DNA from: Izhakiella australiensis
GTDB taxonomy: Bacteria; Pseudomonadota; Gammaproteobacteria; Enterobacterales; Enterobacteriaceae
Length of the DNA: 64,000 bases
Reading direction: 5' to 3'
Assembly (NCBI RefSeq): GCF_002006995.1
Contig: NZ_MRUL01000007.1
Coordinates: 1 to 64,000 of the forward strand
Shown: positions 1 to 8,314 of the stretch, in pieces
How the letters are laid out: each line of letters opens with the position of its first letter
How positions within the stretch are numbered: position 1 is the first letter of the stretch
Made by a program: the position numbers and the translations under genes
The notes under the pieces: generated by a model
The model's database searches: none
Told to the model about the DNA's origin: nothing
Seen by the model: only the letters and a program-made list of their open reading frames with translations

Positions 1-48
1 GGGAAACCGTGTTATAAGAACTGATTGTATTTTAATCTAATTTGCACG

Positions 49-91
49 AATTTCTGCACTCACCATCACCATACCCGCGAGTGCAGAAATT
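49..91. repeat. 12-bp inverted repeat with 19-nt spacer
   Basis: AATTTCTGCACT at 49-60 is exactly complementary to AGTGCAGAAATT at 80-91. A third partial copy, AGTGCAGAAAA, follows at 102-112. No gene adjoins it inside the window. It may be a hairpin at the end of a gene lying to the left, or debris of the mobile element next to it. The function is unknown. Confidence 0.5.
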
Positions 92-136
92 CATCCAAAT
101 CAGTGCAGAAAATTTTTCGCCGCTACAGGGGTTCAG

Positions 137-554
137 AATTCTGTGTCACGTAAAAAATTCTACAGGGTCATCACATTATTTAGTCGCCCGCCAAAATAGA
201 TGGCTCATTGCAACAATGTTAAATTCCAGCTCCGGATTGGCATTGTCCATTTTCCTTCAGTTCATCCAGCGCCGTCTGTGCAGCCACTTTTGACACCGAC
301 CGGTATACCGGCTTCAGGTCGACCACAAATGCTTTGTGATGTTTCGATGTAACGTATTTAATTGAGTTGCGTATCTGCTGAAGGGCATCCAGTCAGGCGA
401 ATGCGCTTACGCGCGATCTCGTCGGACAGCGTGGTCTGATGCTTTTTCACCAGTTGAGTGCTATTACGATCGCGCGGAGTCGCGCTTTGTCGACATCGAA
501 GGGGGGACATGTGTCATTCCTTTTTGATTTTATGTTACTGAATGACACAGAATT
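137..554 (-). mobile_element. IS256-family insertion sequence relic, internally deleted
   Basis: Read on the minus strand, 397-480 gives an unbroken TPRDRNSTQLVKKHQTTLSD followed by EIARKRIR, the N-terminal block of IS256-family (mutator-type) transposases. Positions 249-383 give QIRNSIKYVTSKHHKAFVVD followed by LKPVYRSVSKVAAQTALDEL, a block from the second half of the same family. The residues between them, including the first catalytic aspartate, are deleted, and so is the C-terminus. AATTCTGTGTCA at 137-148 and its exact complement at 543-554 probably mark the terminal inverted repeats. A further 10-bp inverted repeat, 510-519 with 540-549, lies inside the right end. I found no target duplication. 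The element cannot make an active transposase. The family assignment rests on remembered conserved blocks. Confidence 0.75.
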
Positions 555-944
555 TCTAACGTTCCCGGTGGTTCAGACATCACAGTACCTCCCTCAGTAT
601 CAACAGGAGATAAACACTGCGCTATTTGTTACAGATCGTAAGCGAAATTTTCCACCGCACAATCCATTCCGCAGAACCGACAATAAATCGTCATACCGGT
701 AAACCGGCCGTTTGAGCCCCGTTAGTGTATTACCCTTCAGGCCATGCAATTTTGATTGCGAGCCAGCGGCGATAAACGCGAGTTCATTTGCAATTATGGT
801 GAGTCCGCGCCTGATTTCAGTTGCAGTTATTGTCAGCCAACATTTGCGCTGGTTGCGAGTCCGGCTGTTCTCGATTGCCAGCTGCGGCAGATAGGGAAGG
901 CGGTGCCAGGTAAATAGTTTATCACGGCATCACGGGGATTAATC
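555..944. other. Gene-poor stretch, nothing recognised
   Basis: Short open frames exist here, but none has a recognisable product. On the minus strand a ribosome-binding-like GGGAGG stands before a 16-codon ORF beginning MSEPPGTLEIL. Upstream of that is a 21-codon ORF beginning MTIYCRFCGMDC, with a CxxC-like pattern. Both are too short to call genes. The stretch is most simply decayed accessory DNA between the insertion-sequence relic and the amine oxidase gene. Confidence 0.4.
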
Positions 945-969
945 TTCGCCCTGATGAGAGCAGGGCGAA
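945..969 (-). terminator. Hairpin downstream of the amine oxidase gene
   Basis: TTCGCCCTG (945-953) and CAGGGCGAA (961-969) form a perfect 9-bp stem with a 7-nt loop, 15 bases past the stop codon of the minus-strand gene. No long T run follows on the minus strand, so it may be a weak terminator or a 3'-end stabilising hairpin. Confidence 0.5.
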
Positions 970-984
970 ACGGCGGGCCTGCAA

Positions 985-2406
985 TCAGGCCTCTTTCTCC
1001 AGCGCATTGGCGCCCAGCGGGGTTCTGAATTCGCTGATGTTATCTTCACGCTTCATCAGGCGGACTCTTGCCCGGCGTGCGGCTTCGTGCCCGCTTCCGG
1101 TGGCGATTTCCATATTACCGATCTCAGCAAAGTAGTCGCCGGCAAAGTGAATATCCACGTCATCGCGTTCAGAGTAGGCCAGCATCGGTTCAAAATTAAA
1201 ACCGGCGGGGCGGTAGGTATTGCCGGGAACCCAGCGCTGAACGATGGTTTCCTTTATGTGCCCCTTAAGCTGCGGGAACATTTTATACACATCGGCAAGA
1301 TAGCGATCGCGGATCTGTTCGTCGGTCAGCTTCAGCATTTCGCGTGCAGGCTCGCCGCCGGAATACACCATCAGGCTGCCGCCCGGTTTTCGTGCTCCGG
1401 TACGTAGCGGATTCGCATGGTTGAAGAACATATCAAAAGAGGCATCCGGCGTAGTGATCGCGTAGATGTCATCATAGGGCATCGGACCGGTTTCATCAGT
1501 AATAATCCCCATGGTCGGGAAGGGACCGTACTGAACGCCCTGCAGGGTATCGCGTACATCTTCAGGCATGTCGGTAACAATCTCAGCGGCCTGATAAGCC
1601 GGCACGGCGATAATGACCTGGGAAGCGGTAGCCTGGTGCTCGACACCGTTAGTTTGGTAAACCACGGTGATGTAGTCAGCGGTTTTACTCACCGATTTAA
1701 CCGTCGTCTGGTAATGCACTCTTTTCCCCAACAGCTCCATCATCACCTCGCCGAAGCGGCCAGAACCGCCGTTCAGATTAAGCGCCATAGCGTCGCCTTT
1801 ACCTGACCAAACGGCGCCGAATAATGAAACGCCAACGCCAGCATGCTGTTCTTCCATTTCTGCGGCTGCGCGGCGCGCTGCCGAGCGGAAAAGCGCCTCA
1901 AGGCGCTGCGGAAGTGGGCCCATAAACTGATAGAAGGATTGCTCGGCCATATAGCGCGCAACCCTGGCGCGCCGACGCTGGTTATTTTCGCCATACACCG
2001 GCTGCATGGCTTTTTGCCAGCCTTTTACCGCCTTCATAATGCGCAGACCGTGATAGGCCAGTGAAATGCGTTCGCGCATGCTCATCGACATGGTTAGCGG
2101 CAGGGCGGAAACGGATTTGGGTTTGTAAACTTTTCCGCCCCAGGCGATAGCGAATTTATTGCCGGGGATGGGAATGACCTCAAGGCCGATTGAATGCAGA
2201 ATATTGCGCATATGTGAGCCTGCTGGCGGAAACAGATGCCCGCCCAGATTCAACCAGTAATCCCCCCGGCTGACAGAATAGAGCCGTCCGCCCAGACGAT
2301 GGGTTTTCTCCAGCAGCATAATCTTGCGATCGCGCAGTTCCCATGCTGCGGAAAGACCTGAAGGACCACCACCAACAACAATGACGTCATACTCTGGTTT
2401 TTCCAT
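985..2406 (-). CDS. FAD-dependent amine oxidase / protoporphyrinogen oxidase-like oxidoreductase
   Basis: A 473-residue flavoprotein. A Rossmann dinucleotide-binding fold opens the protein: GGGPSG at residues 12-17, then an acidic residue about 20 residues later in LLEKTHRLGGR, the classic amine-oxidase/phytoene-desaturase signature. The C-terminal FAD-closing motif is IHFAGDYFAEIGNMEIATGS, followed by GHEAARRA. It has no signal peptide and is probably cytosolic. The substrate cannot be read from sequence; flavin amine oxidases, protoporphyrinogen oxidases and carotenoid desaturases all share this fold. The start is ATG with GAGG upstream. It is divergent from a solute-binding protein gene, which may belong to the same uptake-and-oxidation function (inference). 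No partner enzyme is adjacent. Confidence 0.8.
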   Translation of the reverse strand: MEKPEYDVIVVGGGPSGLSAAWELRDRKIMLLEKTHRLGGRLYSVSRGDYWLNLGGHLFPPAGSHMRNILHSIGLEVIPIPGNKFAIAWGGKVYKPKSVSALPLTMSMSMRERISLAYHGLRIMKAVKGWQKAMQPVYGENNQRRRARVARYMAEQSFYQFMGPLPQRLEALFRSAARRAAAEMEEQHAGVGVSLFGAVWSGKGDAMALNLNGGSGRFGEVMMELLGKRVHYQTTVKSVSKTADYITVVYQTNGVEHQATASQVIIAVPAYQAAEIVTDMPEDVRDTLQGVQYGPFPTMGIITDETGPMPYDDIYAITTPDASFDMFFNHANPLRTGARKPGGSLMVYSGGEPAREMLKLTDEQIRDRYLADVYKMFPQLKGHIKETIVQRWVPGNTYRPAGFNFEPMLAYSERDDVDIHFAGDYFAEIGNMEIATGSGHEAARRARVRLMKREDNISEFRTPLGANALEKEA

Positions 2407-2614
2407 TCTTCATTTACCTCAATAGCTCACTGGTACTGATTGGTTGAATAATCATGGCGTGCTGTTGCTGGCGATATTGCTTCCGTTAGCGCTAAAGAAG
2501 TATCTTGCCAGTGTCATCTATAATGGGTAACATATTACACGTAACATCTCATTGTCAATGTGTTGCTTTTGTGATTACACCAGCGTGCCATATGTCATCC
2601 AGAGGAGAGTTATA
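2407..2614. promoter_or_regulatory. Divergent intergenic region with GTAACAT direct repeats
   Basis: The region separates two divergent genes. GTAACAT occurs at 2527-2533 and again at 2541-2547, a 14-base spacing suggestive of a dimeric regulator. The complementary heptamer ATGTTAC lies at 3640-3646, just before the nearby GntR-family gene, so that regulator could bind both places. The idea rests only on word recurrence. Confidence 0.35.
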
Positions 2615-3502
2615 GTGAAAATATATAAAGCCAAAACCTGTTGCTATGCCTTACTTATGACGACCGGTCTGATGCTGTCTGCCGCCGCTGTCGGCGCGGA
2701 CAGTATCGGTAAAGATGAGACGGTTGCAGCTTCGCTTCCTGACAGTCTGAAAGCGTCAGGCACCTTACGTATTGCGATTCCTGATGTGGGTAAACCTCTG
2801 GCTTATAAAGAGGGCGGCGAACTCAAAGGAATGGACGTGGAACTGGCCAAAGGCGTTGCGGCGGTAATGGGATTGAAAGCCGATGTCCATTTGGTGCCTT
2901 TCGCCGCCGCGTTGGCTGGCCTGCAGGCGAAAAAGTATGACATCTCCTATGGTGAATTTTACGTCACGGCTGAGCGGCTTAAGGTCGCGGATTTTGTTAC
3001 TAACTGGCAGGATTACAGCTCGTTTCTGGTTGCTAAATCAAAGCAGTTCAAACCGAAAACGCTGAAGGAAATATGTGGTCGTAAAGTGGGGGCCATGGCC
3101 GGTTCCGCCGAGCTGGCTACCCTGAAAAGCGCGGTTGATAAATGCAGCGATCAAGCACCGGTTATCAGCGCGTTTGCCTCGGTTAACCAGGCCATCCTGG
3201 CGCTCAACAGCCACCGGGTTGACGGCGTACTGATCAACCGTGGCGGCGCGCAGGAGGCGATTCATATGGATGCCGGCCTTGATGCCTCCGGTGAAATTGG
3301 CGGCGGTCCAACGGCCACCGCGGTGGCGCGGAATGACGACTCAGAAAAAATGCTGACGGCGCTGAAAGCCGCGTACGATGCCCTGATTAAAGACGGCGCT
3401 TATATGCAGATTCTGAAAAATAACGACACCGCCTATGGCGCGGTAAAAAGCGCCGAAATCTATAAGCAGGGTTCGACGCCTCCTTCGTACTCTTTTAACT
3501 AA
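2615..3502 (+). CDS. Periplasmic amino-acid-type ABC transporter substrate-binding protein
   Basis: I place the start at GTG 2615, where AGAGGAGAG (2601-2609) gives a strong ribosome-binding site. The upstream ATG at 2552 has none and would spoil the signal peptide. The 295-residue product begins MKIYKAKTCCYALLMTTGLM, a Sec signal peptide ending near AAAVGA. The mature part follows the family 3 (SBP_bac_3) plan: GTLRIAIPDVGKPLAYKEGG, a GMDVELAKGVAAVMG segment, then a VGAMAGSAELATLKSA hinge motif. It would bind a small polar solute in the periplasm. No permease or ATPase gene lies beside it, so it must share a transporter encoded elsewhere. It is divergent from the amine oxidase-like gene and followed by a terminator. 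The ligand is unknown. Confidence 0.85.
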   Translation: MKIYKAKTCCYALLMTTGLMLSAAAVGADSIGKDETVAASLPDSLKASGTLRIAIPDVGKPLAYKEGGELKGMDVELAKGVAAVMGLKADVHLVPFAAALAGLQAKKYDISYGEFYVTAERLKVADFVTNWQDYSSFLVAKSKQFKPKTLKEICGRKVGAMAGSAELATLKSAVDKCSDQAPVISAFASVNQAILALNSHRVDGVLINRGGAQEAIHMDAGLDASGEIGGGPTATAVARNDDSEKMLTALKAAYDALIKDGAYMQILKNNDTAYGAVKSAEIYKQGSTPPSYSFN

Positions 3503-3523
3503 ATCCATCATCGCGGATAACCG

Positions 3524-3556
3524 ATCATCGCAGCCGGTGCTGCGGTGATTTTTTTG
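3524..3556 (+). terminator. Intrinsic terminator of the solute-binding protein gene
   Basis: ATCATCGCAGC (3524-3534) pairs with GCTGCGGTGAT (3539-3549), with one wobble pair and a CGGT tetraloop. A run of seven T follows (3549-3555). This is a textbook rho-independent terminator 22 bases after the stop codon. Confidence 0.85.
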
Positions 3557-3671
3557 TATTTTTCCGCCCCTCAGCGCTAACCTTCAGCAGGAAATTAATC
3601 ACGTATTGTTAAGGTCGGATAAACGTAATAAAATGTAGCATGTTACCGACTACTACTGTAAGGCAGGACTT

Positions 3672-4325
3672 ATGGGACAGGAACCGCAATTAAGGCAAAC
3701 TAACCTGCGCGATCAGGCATTGTCGATTCTTAAATTGCGTCTGGTGTCAGGCGATCTTGCGCCCGGACAGATATATTCGGCTTCAGCGCTGGCAGAAGAG
3801 CTGGGCGTGTCGAATAGCCCGGTGCGCGAAGCGATGCTGACGCTGGTGAATCAGGGACTGATGGAAGCGGTACGCAACCGGGGTTTTCGCGTGCTGCCGC
3901 TTAGCGACAAGGAACGTCACAATATTTACGAATTAAGAATGCTGCTGGAGGTTCCCTCCATGGCTAAGCTGGCGGGGATGAAAGAAAAAATCATTACCCG
4001 AAAAGCTGAGTTTGCTGCGATAGCGGCGAATATGGTCAATTTTGCCCGGGAAGGGGATATCGTCGGCTATCTGGAAATGGATCGTCAATTCCACCTCGGG
4101 CTGCTGGCGATTCTTGAAAATGAGCAACTGGTGACTATCGTTGAGAATCTTCGCGACCAGTCGCGCCAGTACGGTCTTAAAGCGCTGCGGGAAACCGGCG
4201 GGCTGATTAAGTCTGCCGAAGAGCATCAGCCGATCCTTGAGGCGATGGCGGCCGGCGATGAGACGCTGACGGCCAGCCTGATGACCGCGCACCTTACCCA
4301 TCTGGTTGGCGACTGGGCCGGATAA
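3672..4325 (+). CDS. GntR-family transcriptional regulator, FadR/FCD subfamily
   Basis: A 217-residue protein. The N-terminal winged helix-turn-helix (about residues 12-78) contains the GntR signature SASALAEELGVSNSPVREAM, followed by the wing NRGFRVLPLSD. The C-terminal FCD ligand-binding helices include EMDRQFHLGLL and AEEHQPILEAM, which supply the usual metal/ligand histidines. Such proteins are usually repressors that sense an organic acid or amino acid derivative. The start is ATG with a GTAAGGCAGG ribosome-binding region. It probably controls its upstream neighbours, the solute-binding protein and the amine oxidase, because an ATGTTAC word precedes this gene and recurs in their shared promoter region (inference). 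The effector is unknown. Confidence 0.85.
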   Translation: MGQEPQLRQTNLRDQALSILKLRLVSGDLAPGQIYSASALAEELGVSNSPVREAMLTLVNQGLMEAVRNRGFRVLPLSDKERHNIYELRMLLEVPSMAKLAGMKEKIITRKAEFAAIAANMVNFAREGDIVGYLEMDRQFHLGLLAILENEQLVTIVENLRDQSRQYGLKALRETGGLIKSAEEHQPILEAMAAGDETLTASLMTAHLTHLVGDWAG

Positions 4326-4340
4326 GTTTAACCCGACTTC

Positions 4341-4376
4341 AGCAAGCCAGGCCGGGCGCTCCCGGCCTGGCTTGCT
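4341..4376. terminator. Perfect 16-bp hairpin after the GntR gene
   Basis: AGCAAGCCAGGCCGGG (4341-4356) is exactly complementary to CCCGGCCTGGCTTGCT (4361-4376), with a CGCT loop. The stem is very stable but is followed by only a weak T tract, so it may be a terminator or an RNA-stabilising element of the GntR transcript. Confidence 0.6.
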
Positions 4377-4419
4377 GTTAGCCTGGTGAGCGCGCCTGGT
4401 TACCATGTTAATCGAGCCG

Positions 4420-4441
4420 CCGGGAACGCCCCGGTTTTTTT
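4420..4441 (+). terminator. Intrinsic terminator upstream of the TPP riboswitch
   Basis: CCGGG (4420-4424) pairs with CCCGG (4430-4434), and seven T follow (4435-4441). It is a second terminator-like structure behind the GntR gene and insulates the thiamine unit from read-through. Confidence 0.6.
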
Positions 4442-4557
4442 CTGCCGCCCTCTGTGACTATGCCGACCGCAACAATGTAACGCGTTTACAAGGCGCTGCG
4501 TTCGCACTATCCTGAAGCGGTATCAATGGCGGTTTCAAACCGCATCCGTTGATTTCA

Positions 4558-4640
4558 ATGACTCGGGGTGCCCTTCTGCGTGAAGGCTGAGAAATACCCG
4601 TACCACCTGATCTGGATAATGCCAGCGTAGGGAAGTCAGA
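4558..4640 (+). promoter_or_regulatory. TPP riboswitch (thi box)
   Basis: ACTCGGGGTGCCCTTCTGCG at 4561-4580 is followed by GGCTGAGAAATACCCG (4585-4600) and ACCTGATCTGGATAATGCC (4605-4623). These are the conserved arms of the thiamine pyrophosphate aptamer: the CUGAGA loop and the ACCUGAUCUGGAUAAUGCC strand. It sits in the leader of thiM, where TPP binding is known in E. coli to hide the ribosome-binding site. The GGGAG before thiM is the likely target. Confidence 0.93.
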
Positions 4641-4683
4641 TGCCTGACCGGTATCCCTTCTTTATCGCCGGTTGGGAGCAATC

Positions 4684-5475
4684 ATGAACCAGCCACAGCA
4701 GCTGCAGGCCGAACAGGCCGCCCGCGTATTAACGCTTTTCTCACAGCATCCCCCCTTAATTCACTGTATGACTAACGACGTTGTGCAGGGCTTTACCGCC
4801 AACGTGCTGCTGGCAGTCGGCGCCTCGCCGGCAATGGTCATTGATCAGCAGGAGGCCGCGCAGTTCAGCGCGATTGCCAGCGGGTTACTGATTAACGTCG
4901 GCACGTTGACGCGCAGCCGCAGCGCAGCGATGCTGGCCGCCGTTACCGCCGCGACGCAGCAGCAGCGCCCCTGGACGCTCGACCCGGTAGCCGTTGGCGC
5001 GCTCTCGCTGCGCAGCGATTTTTGCCAACAGCTGCTGGCATACCACCCGGCAGCCATTCGCGGCAATGCTTCAGAAATTATGGCGCTGGCCGGACAGACG
5101 GTAAGCGGCCGCGGCGTTGACAGTCTGCATGGCTCGCTTCAGGCCGTTGAGGCCGGTCATTTGCTGGCGCGCGCTACGCAGGCGGTGGTGGTGATCAGCG
5201 GTGAGCAGGATTATCTCTGCGATGGTGAAAATACCCTGACGGTGAGCGGTGGCGATCCGCTGATGACGCGCGTGGTCGGTACCGGCTGCGCGCTTTCTGC
5301 GCTGGTGGCGGCGTTTACCACCCTGGCAGGCAGTCGCCTGGAGAATCTGGCGACCGCGTGCTGGCTGTTTGCCAGAGCGGGTGAGCAGGCCCGACGTCAG
5401 GCTGCCGGACCCGGCAGCTTTCGCAGCCACTTTATTGATGCGCTCTGGCAGCTTAGCGCGCAGGAGGTGAGGTAA
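4684..5475 (+). CDS. thiM: Hydroxyethylthiazole kinase
   Basis: A cytosolic salvage enzyme that phosphorylates 4-methyl-5-(2-hydroxyethyl)thiazole with ATP so it can be joined to the pyrimidine unit of thiamine. I start it at ATG 4684, with GGGAG just upstream, giving 263 residues, the usual length (E. coli 262). A TTG four codons earlier is not needed. Visible signatures are [20 protein letters not shown] near the N-terminus, [16 protein letters not shown], and the anion-hole motif [13 protein letters not shown] with the catalytic cysteine at about residue 202. It lies directly behind the TPP riboswitch, so expression should fall when TPP is plentiful. Its stop codon overlaps the thiD start by one base, giving translational coupling. 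Confidence 0.97.
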   Translation: MNQPQQLQAEQAARVLTLFSQHPPLIHCMTNDVVQGFTANVLLAVGASPAMVIDQQEAAQFSAIASGLLINVGTLTRSRSAAMLAAVTAATQQQRPWTLDPVAVGALSLRSDFCQQLLAYHPAAIRGNASEIMALAGQTVSGRGVDSLHGSLQAVEAGHLLARATQAVVVISGEQDYLCDGENTLTVSGGDPLMTRVVGTGCALSALVAAFTTLAGSRLENLATACWLFARAGEQARRQAAGPGSFRSHFIDALWQLSAQEVR

Positions 5476-6275
5476 TGAAGCGTATTAATGCATTAACCAT
5501 TGCCGGCACCGATCCCAGCGGCGGGGCGGGAATTCAGGCCGATCTGAAAACGTTTTCCGCTCTTGGCGCCTATGGCGCCAGCGTTATCACCGCGCTGGTG
5601 GCACAAAACACCCGTGGCGTACAGTCGGTGCTCAACATCGATTCTGCGTTCGTCGGCGCGCAGCTGGACTCGGTATTTTCCGATCTGCGTATTGATACGA
5701 TAAAGATCGGCATGATGGCTAACGAAGCGGTAATTAATCAGGTTGCCGACAGCCTGAGCGATCGGCCCGGCGGCTGGCTGGTGCTGGATACGGTGATGCT
5801 GGCGAAAAGCGGCGACCCGCTGCTAGCGCCGGAGGCGATTGACGCGCTGCGCAGACGCTTGCTCCCGCTGGCGTCGGTCATTACCCCCAATCTTCCCGAG
5901 GCGGCGGCGCTGTTGCAATGCGCGGTGGCCGGGGATGAGCAAAGCATGCTGCTGCAGGGGCGTAAGCTGCTGGAGTATGGTTGTCAGGCGGTGCTGATGA
6001 AGGGCGGGCATTTGAGCGACAAAGAAAGTCCTGACTGGCTGCTGAGCGCCGACGGCGAATGGCGCTTTAGCGCTGAGCGCATTGCGACGAAAAATACCCA
6101 CGGTACCGGCTGTACGCTGTCATCCGCCCTGGCGGCTTTGCGCCCGCGTCATGACAGCTGGCCGGCCACGGTACAGGCGGCAAAAGGCTGGCTGCAGGGC
6201 GCATTGCAGCAGGCCGACTCGCTGGAGGTGGGCAGGGGAATTGGGCCAGTGCATCATTTTTATCAGTGGTGGTAG
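5475..6275 (+). CDS. thiD: Hydroxymethylpyrimidine / phosphomethylpyrimidine kinase
   Basis: This enzyme phosphorylates HMP and then HMP-phosphate to give HMP-PP for thiamine synthesis. The product has 266 residues, the family length. The N-terminal substrate motif GTDPSGGAGIQADLKTFSAL and the C-terminal ribokinase-fold anion hole THGTGCTLSSALAA, with the catalytic cysteine near residue 213, are both present. MKGGH at about residue 176 fits the ATP-binding side. The start ATG shares its A with the thiM stop codon and has the ribosome-binding site GGAGGTGAGG inside the end of thiM. It is the second and last gene of the riboswitch-controlled unit. No other thiamine genes are in the window. Confidence 0.97.
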   Translation: MKRINALTIAGTDPSGGAGIQADLKTFSALGAYGASVITALVAQNTRGVQSVLNIDSAFVGAQLDSVFSDLRIDTIKIGMMANEAVINQVADSLSDRPGGWLVLDTVMLAKSGDPLLAPEAIDALRRRLLPLASVITPNLPEAAALLQCAVAGDEQSMLLQGRKLLEYGCQAVLMKGGHLSDKESPDWLLSADGEWRFSAERIATKNTHGTGCTLSSALAALRPRHDSWPATVQAAKGWLQGALQQADSLEVGRGIGPVHHFYQWW

Positions 6276-6421
6276 GGCGTAACGCTGGATTTACCAGGGA
6301 GGTTCTGAAAAATGGTGTCAGCAATTTGCCAGTCAGCGGGGTTTGCGTGCAGGATGTAAGAGGTTCGCTTTACCGATGAAACCGCCGCACTGCGGCTATT
6401 TACACCTCAACAGGAGCTAAC

Positions 6422-7474
6422 ATGACGGACATCGTACAGTTATTGGGCAAAGATGCGGATTCACTTTTGCAACATCGCTGCATGACCATTCCAGCGGATA
6501 GCCTGTATTTACCGGGCGCGGATTATGTTGATCGGGTCATGATCGACAACAATCGTTCTCCTGCCGTACTGCGCAACATGCAAACCCTGTATAACACCGG
6601 TCGCCTGGCTGGCAGCGGCTATCTGTCGATTCTGCCTGTGGACCAGGGCGTGGAGCACTCCGCCGGCGCCTCCTTCGCCGCCAATCCGCTCTATTTCGAT
6701 CCAAAGAATATCGTCGAGCTGGCGATTGAGGCCGGCTGTAACTGCGTGGCCTCAACCTATGGCGTACTGGCATCGGTTTCACGGCGCTATGCGCACAAAA
6801 TCCCCTTTATGGTGAAGCTTAACCATAATGAAACCCTGAGCTACCCGGCTCAGTACGACCAGACGCTGTACGCCAGCGTTGAGCAGGCGTTTAATCTTGG
6901 CGCGGTCGCGGTCGGCGCGACCATCTACTTTGGTTCTGAGCAGTCGCGACGCCAGCTTGAAGAGATCTCCGTGGCCTTTGAACGCGCCCACGAGCTGGGG
7001 ATGGTAACGGTGCTCTGGGCCTACCTGCGTAATAATGACTTTAAAAAAGACGGCGTGGATTACCACACCAGCGCCGACCTGACCGGACAGGCAAACCATC
7101 TGGCCGCCACGATTGGCGCGGATATTGTTAAGCAGAAAATGGCGGAAAATAATGGCGGCTATAAAGCGGTCAACTTCGGCTATACCGATGAGAAAGTGTA
7201 CAGCAAGCTGACCAGCGAAAATCCCATCGACCTGGTGCGCTATCAGCTGGCCAACTGCTATATGGGCCGGGCCGGACTCATTAACTCCGGCGGTGCCGCA
7301 GGCGGAGAGACTGACCTTGCCGATGCGGTGCGCACCGCGGTGATTAACAAGCGCGCTGGCGGCATGGGGCTGATTCTGGGACGTAAGGCGTTCAAAAAAT
7401 CGATGAAAGACGGTGTGGCGCTGATTAACGCGGTGCAGGACGTCTACCTGGCGAAAAACGTGACTATCGCCTGA
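6422..7474 (+). CDS. fbaB: Class I fructose-bisphosphate aldolase (DhnA type)
   Basis: This enzyme cleaves fructose 1,6-bisphosphate into dihydroxyacetone phosphate and glyceraldehyde 3-phosphate through a Schiff base. It has 350 residues, the same length as E. coli FbaB. The conserved [12 protein letters not shown] segment (71-82), [10 protein letters not shown] (130-139) and the active-site lysine K237 in GADIVKQKM are all visible, along with the phosphate-binding NSGGAAGGE loop near the C-terminus. The class I enzyme needs no metal and in enterobacteria is favoured during gluconeogenic growth. The start is ATG behind AACAGGAGC. It stands alone between thiD and the convergent rsp operon. 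Confidence 0.96.
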   Translation: MTDIVQLLGKDADSLLQHRCMTIPADSLYLPGADYVDRVMIDNNRSPAVLRNMQTLYNTGRLAGSGYLSILPVDQGVEHSAGASFAANPLYFDPKNIVELAIEAGCNCVASTYGVLASVSRRYAHKIPFMVKLNHNETLSYPAQYDQTLYASVEQAFNLGAVAVGATIYFGSEQSRRQLEEISVAFERAHELGMVTVLWAYLRNNDFKKDGVDYHTSADLTGQANHLAATIGADIVKQKMAENNGGYKAVNFGYTDEKVYSKLTSENPIDLVRYQLANCYMGRAGLINSGGAAGGETDLADAVRTAVINKRAGGMGLILGRKAFKKSMKDGVALINAVQDVYLAKNVTIA

Positions 7475-7496
7475 TTAGTTGAATCGGACAGGCGTT

Positions 7497-7526
7497 GCCG
7501 GGCGTCGCTTTTCCGCTGCGCCCGGC
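7497..7526. terminator. Hairpin between convergent fbaB and rspR
   Basis: GCCGGGCG (7497-7504) pairs perfectly with CGCCCGGC (7519-7526) around a 14-nt loop, between the 3' ends of two convergent genes. Neither strand carries a long T run after it, so terminator strength is uncertain. Confidence 0.5.
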
Positions 7527-7532
7527 GCGTTA

Positions 7533-8219
7533 TCAGAATTCCTCAAACCAGCTGGCGTTGCGTTCGGCGATAGGAGTGATGGAAAAGATCATTTCCTGCA
7601 GATGCGTATGAATAGCGCTTTCCGCAGCGTTGGCGTCACGTAACGACAGCGCCTGATAAATCTTCTCATGCTGCTGGATCAGGCTCTGTGGCGGAGAGAC
7701 TTCGCTCAGGGTGAGAAAGCGGACGCGATCCATGGTGGCTTTGATGTTCTCCACGGTTTCCCAGGCCAGTTCGCAGCCGATGCTTTGCGCGATCAAGCGA
7801 TGAAACTCGTCGTCCAGCAGCAGAAAGCTCTGGCTATCATGGCGTGACGCCGCCAGCCGCTGCAGCTCAAGATTATGTGCCAGCTCGCTCAAAGCCTGCG
7901 GCGAGGCTTCAAGCGCCGCGCGGCGAACCACGGCGGTCTCAACCGCTTCACGAATAAAACGGCCGTCGGCCACCTGCTTGGCTGAAATTTTCCGCACGAA
8001 GGTGCCGCGCTGCGGCAGGATTTGCACCAGTCCCGCCTCCGCCAGCTTGATAAAGGCTTCGCGCACCGGCTGACGGGAAACGTTAAAGCGGGCGGAAACG
8101 TCTTTTTCCGACAGCAGCGAGCCCGGATGAATTGCGCAGGTTACGATATCCTGGCGCAGGAAACGGTAAATTTGCTGGTTTACCGGCTCACTGGCGGTAA
8201 TGTTGTAGGCAATTGACAT
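7533..8219 (-). CDS. rspR: GntR/FCD-family repressor of the rsp operon (RspR/YdfH type)
   Basis: A 228-residue regulator with an N-terminal winged HTH, SEKDVSARFNVSRQPVREAF (about residues 37-56 counted from ATG 8219), and the wing PQRGTFVRKIS. The FCD domain contains DDEFHRLIAQ and a late HEKIYQAL helix with metal-binding histidines. I start at ATG 8219; an in-frame TTG two codons upstream is not supported. It is the last gene of the minus-strand rspA-rspB-permease-dehydrogenase cluster. In E. coli the same neighbour, YdfH/RspR, represses rspAB. It probably binds the palindrome at 13482-13502 and releases it when a hexonate or related sugar acid binds (inference). Confidence 0.85.
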   Translation of the reverse strand: MSIAYNITASEPVNQQIYRFLRQDIVTCAIHPGSLLSEKDVSARFNVSRQPVREAFIKLAEAGLVQILPQRGTFVRKISAKQVADGRFIREAVETAVVRRAALEASPQALSELAHNLELQRLAASRHDSQSFLLLDDEFHRLIAQSIGCELAWETVENIKATMDRVRFLTLSEVSPPQSLIQQHEKIYQALSLRDANAAESAIHTHLQEMIFSITPIAERNASWFEEF

Positions 8220-8268
8220 GGGCAAGTTCCGTTTAGCGTCGGCAGGCAGGTGACCAGTCTAAACAGCC

Positions 8269-8287
8269 GGCTGGCGTTGTGCCAGCC
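8269..8287. repeat. Intercistronic hairpin between the dehydrogenase gene and rspR
   Basis: GGCTGGC (8269-8275) and GCCAGCC (8281-8287) form a 7-bp stem with a 5-nt loop in the gap between two genes of the same strand. It may lower expression of rspR relative to the upstream genes, or protect the upstream message. Confidence 0.45.
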
Positions 8288-8314
8288 CTTTCAGCCATAA
8301 GCGTGATAGGGCAA

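Noticed and set aside
42-894. Three short plus-strand frames in the left-end region
   Set aside because: They run antisense through the insertion-sequence relic and its flank and show no motifs.
2552-2614. Upstream ATG start for the solute-binding protein
   Set aside because: It would put 21 cysteine- and arginine-containing residues before a clear signal peptide, and only the GTG at 2615 has a good ribosome-binding site.
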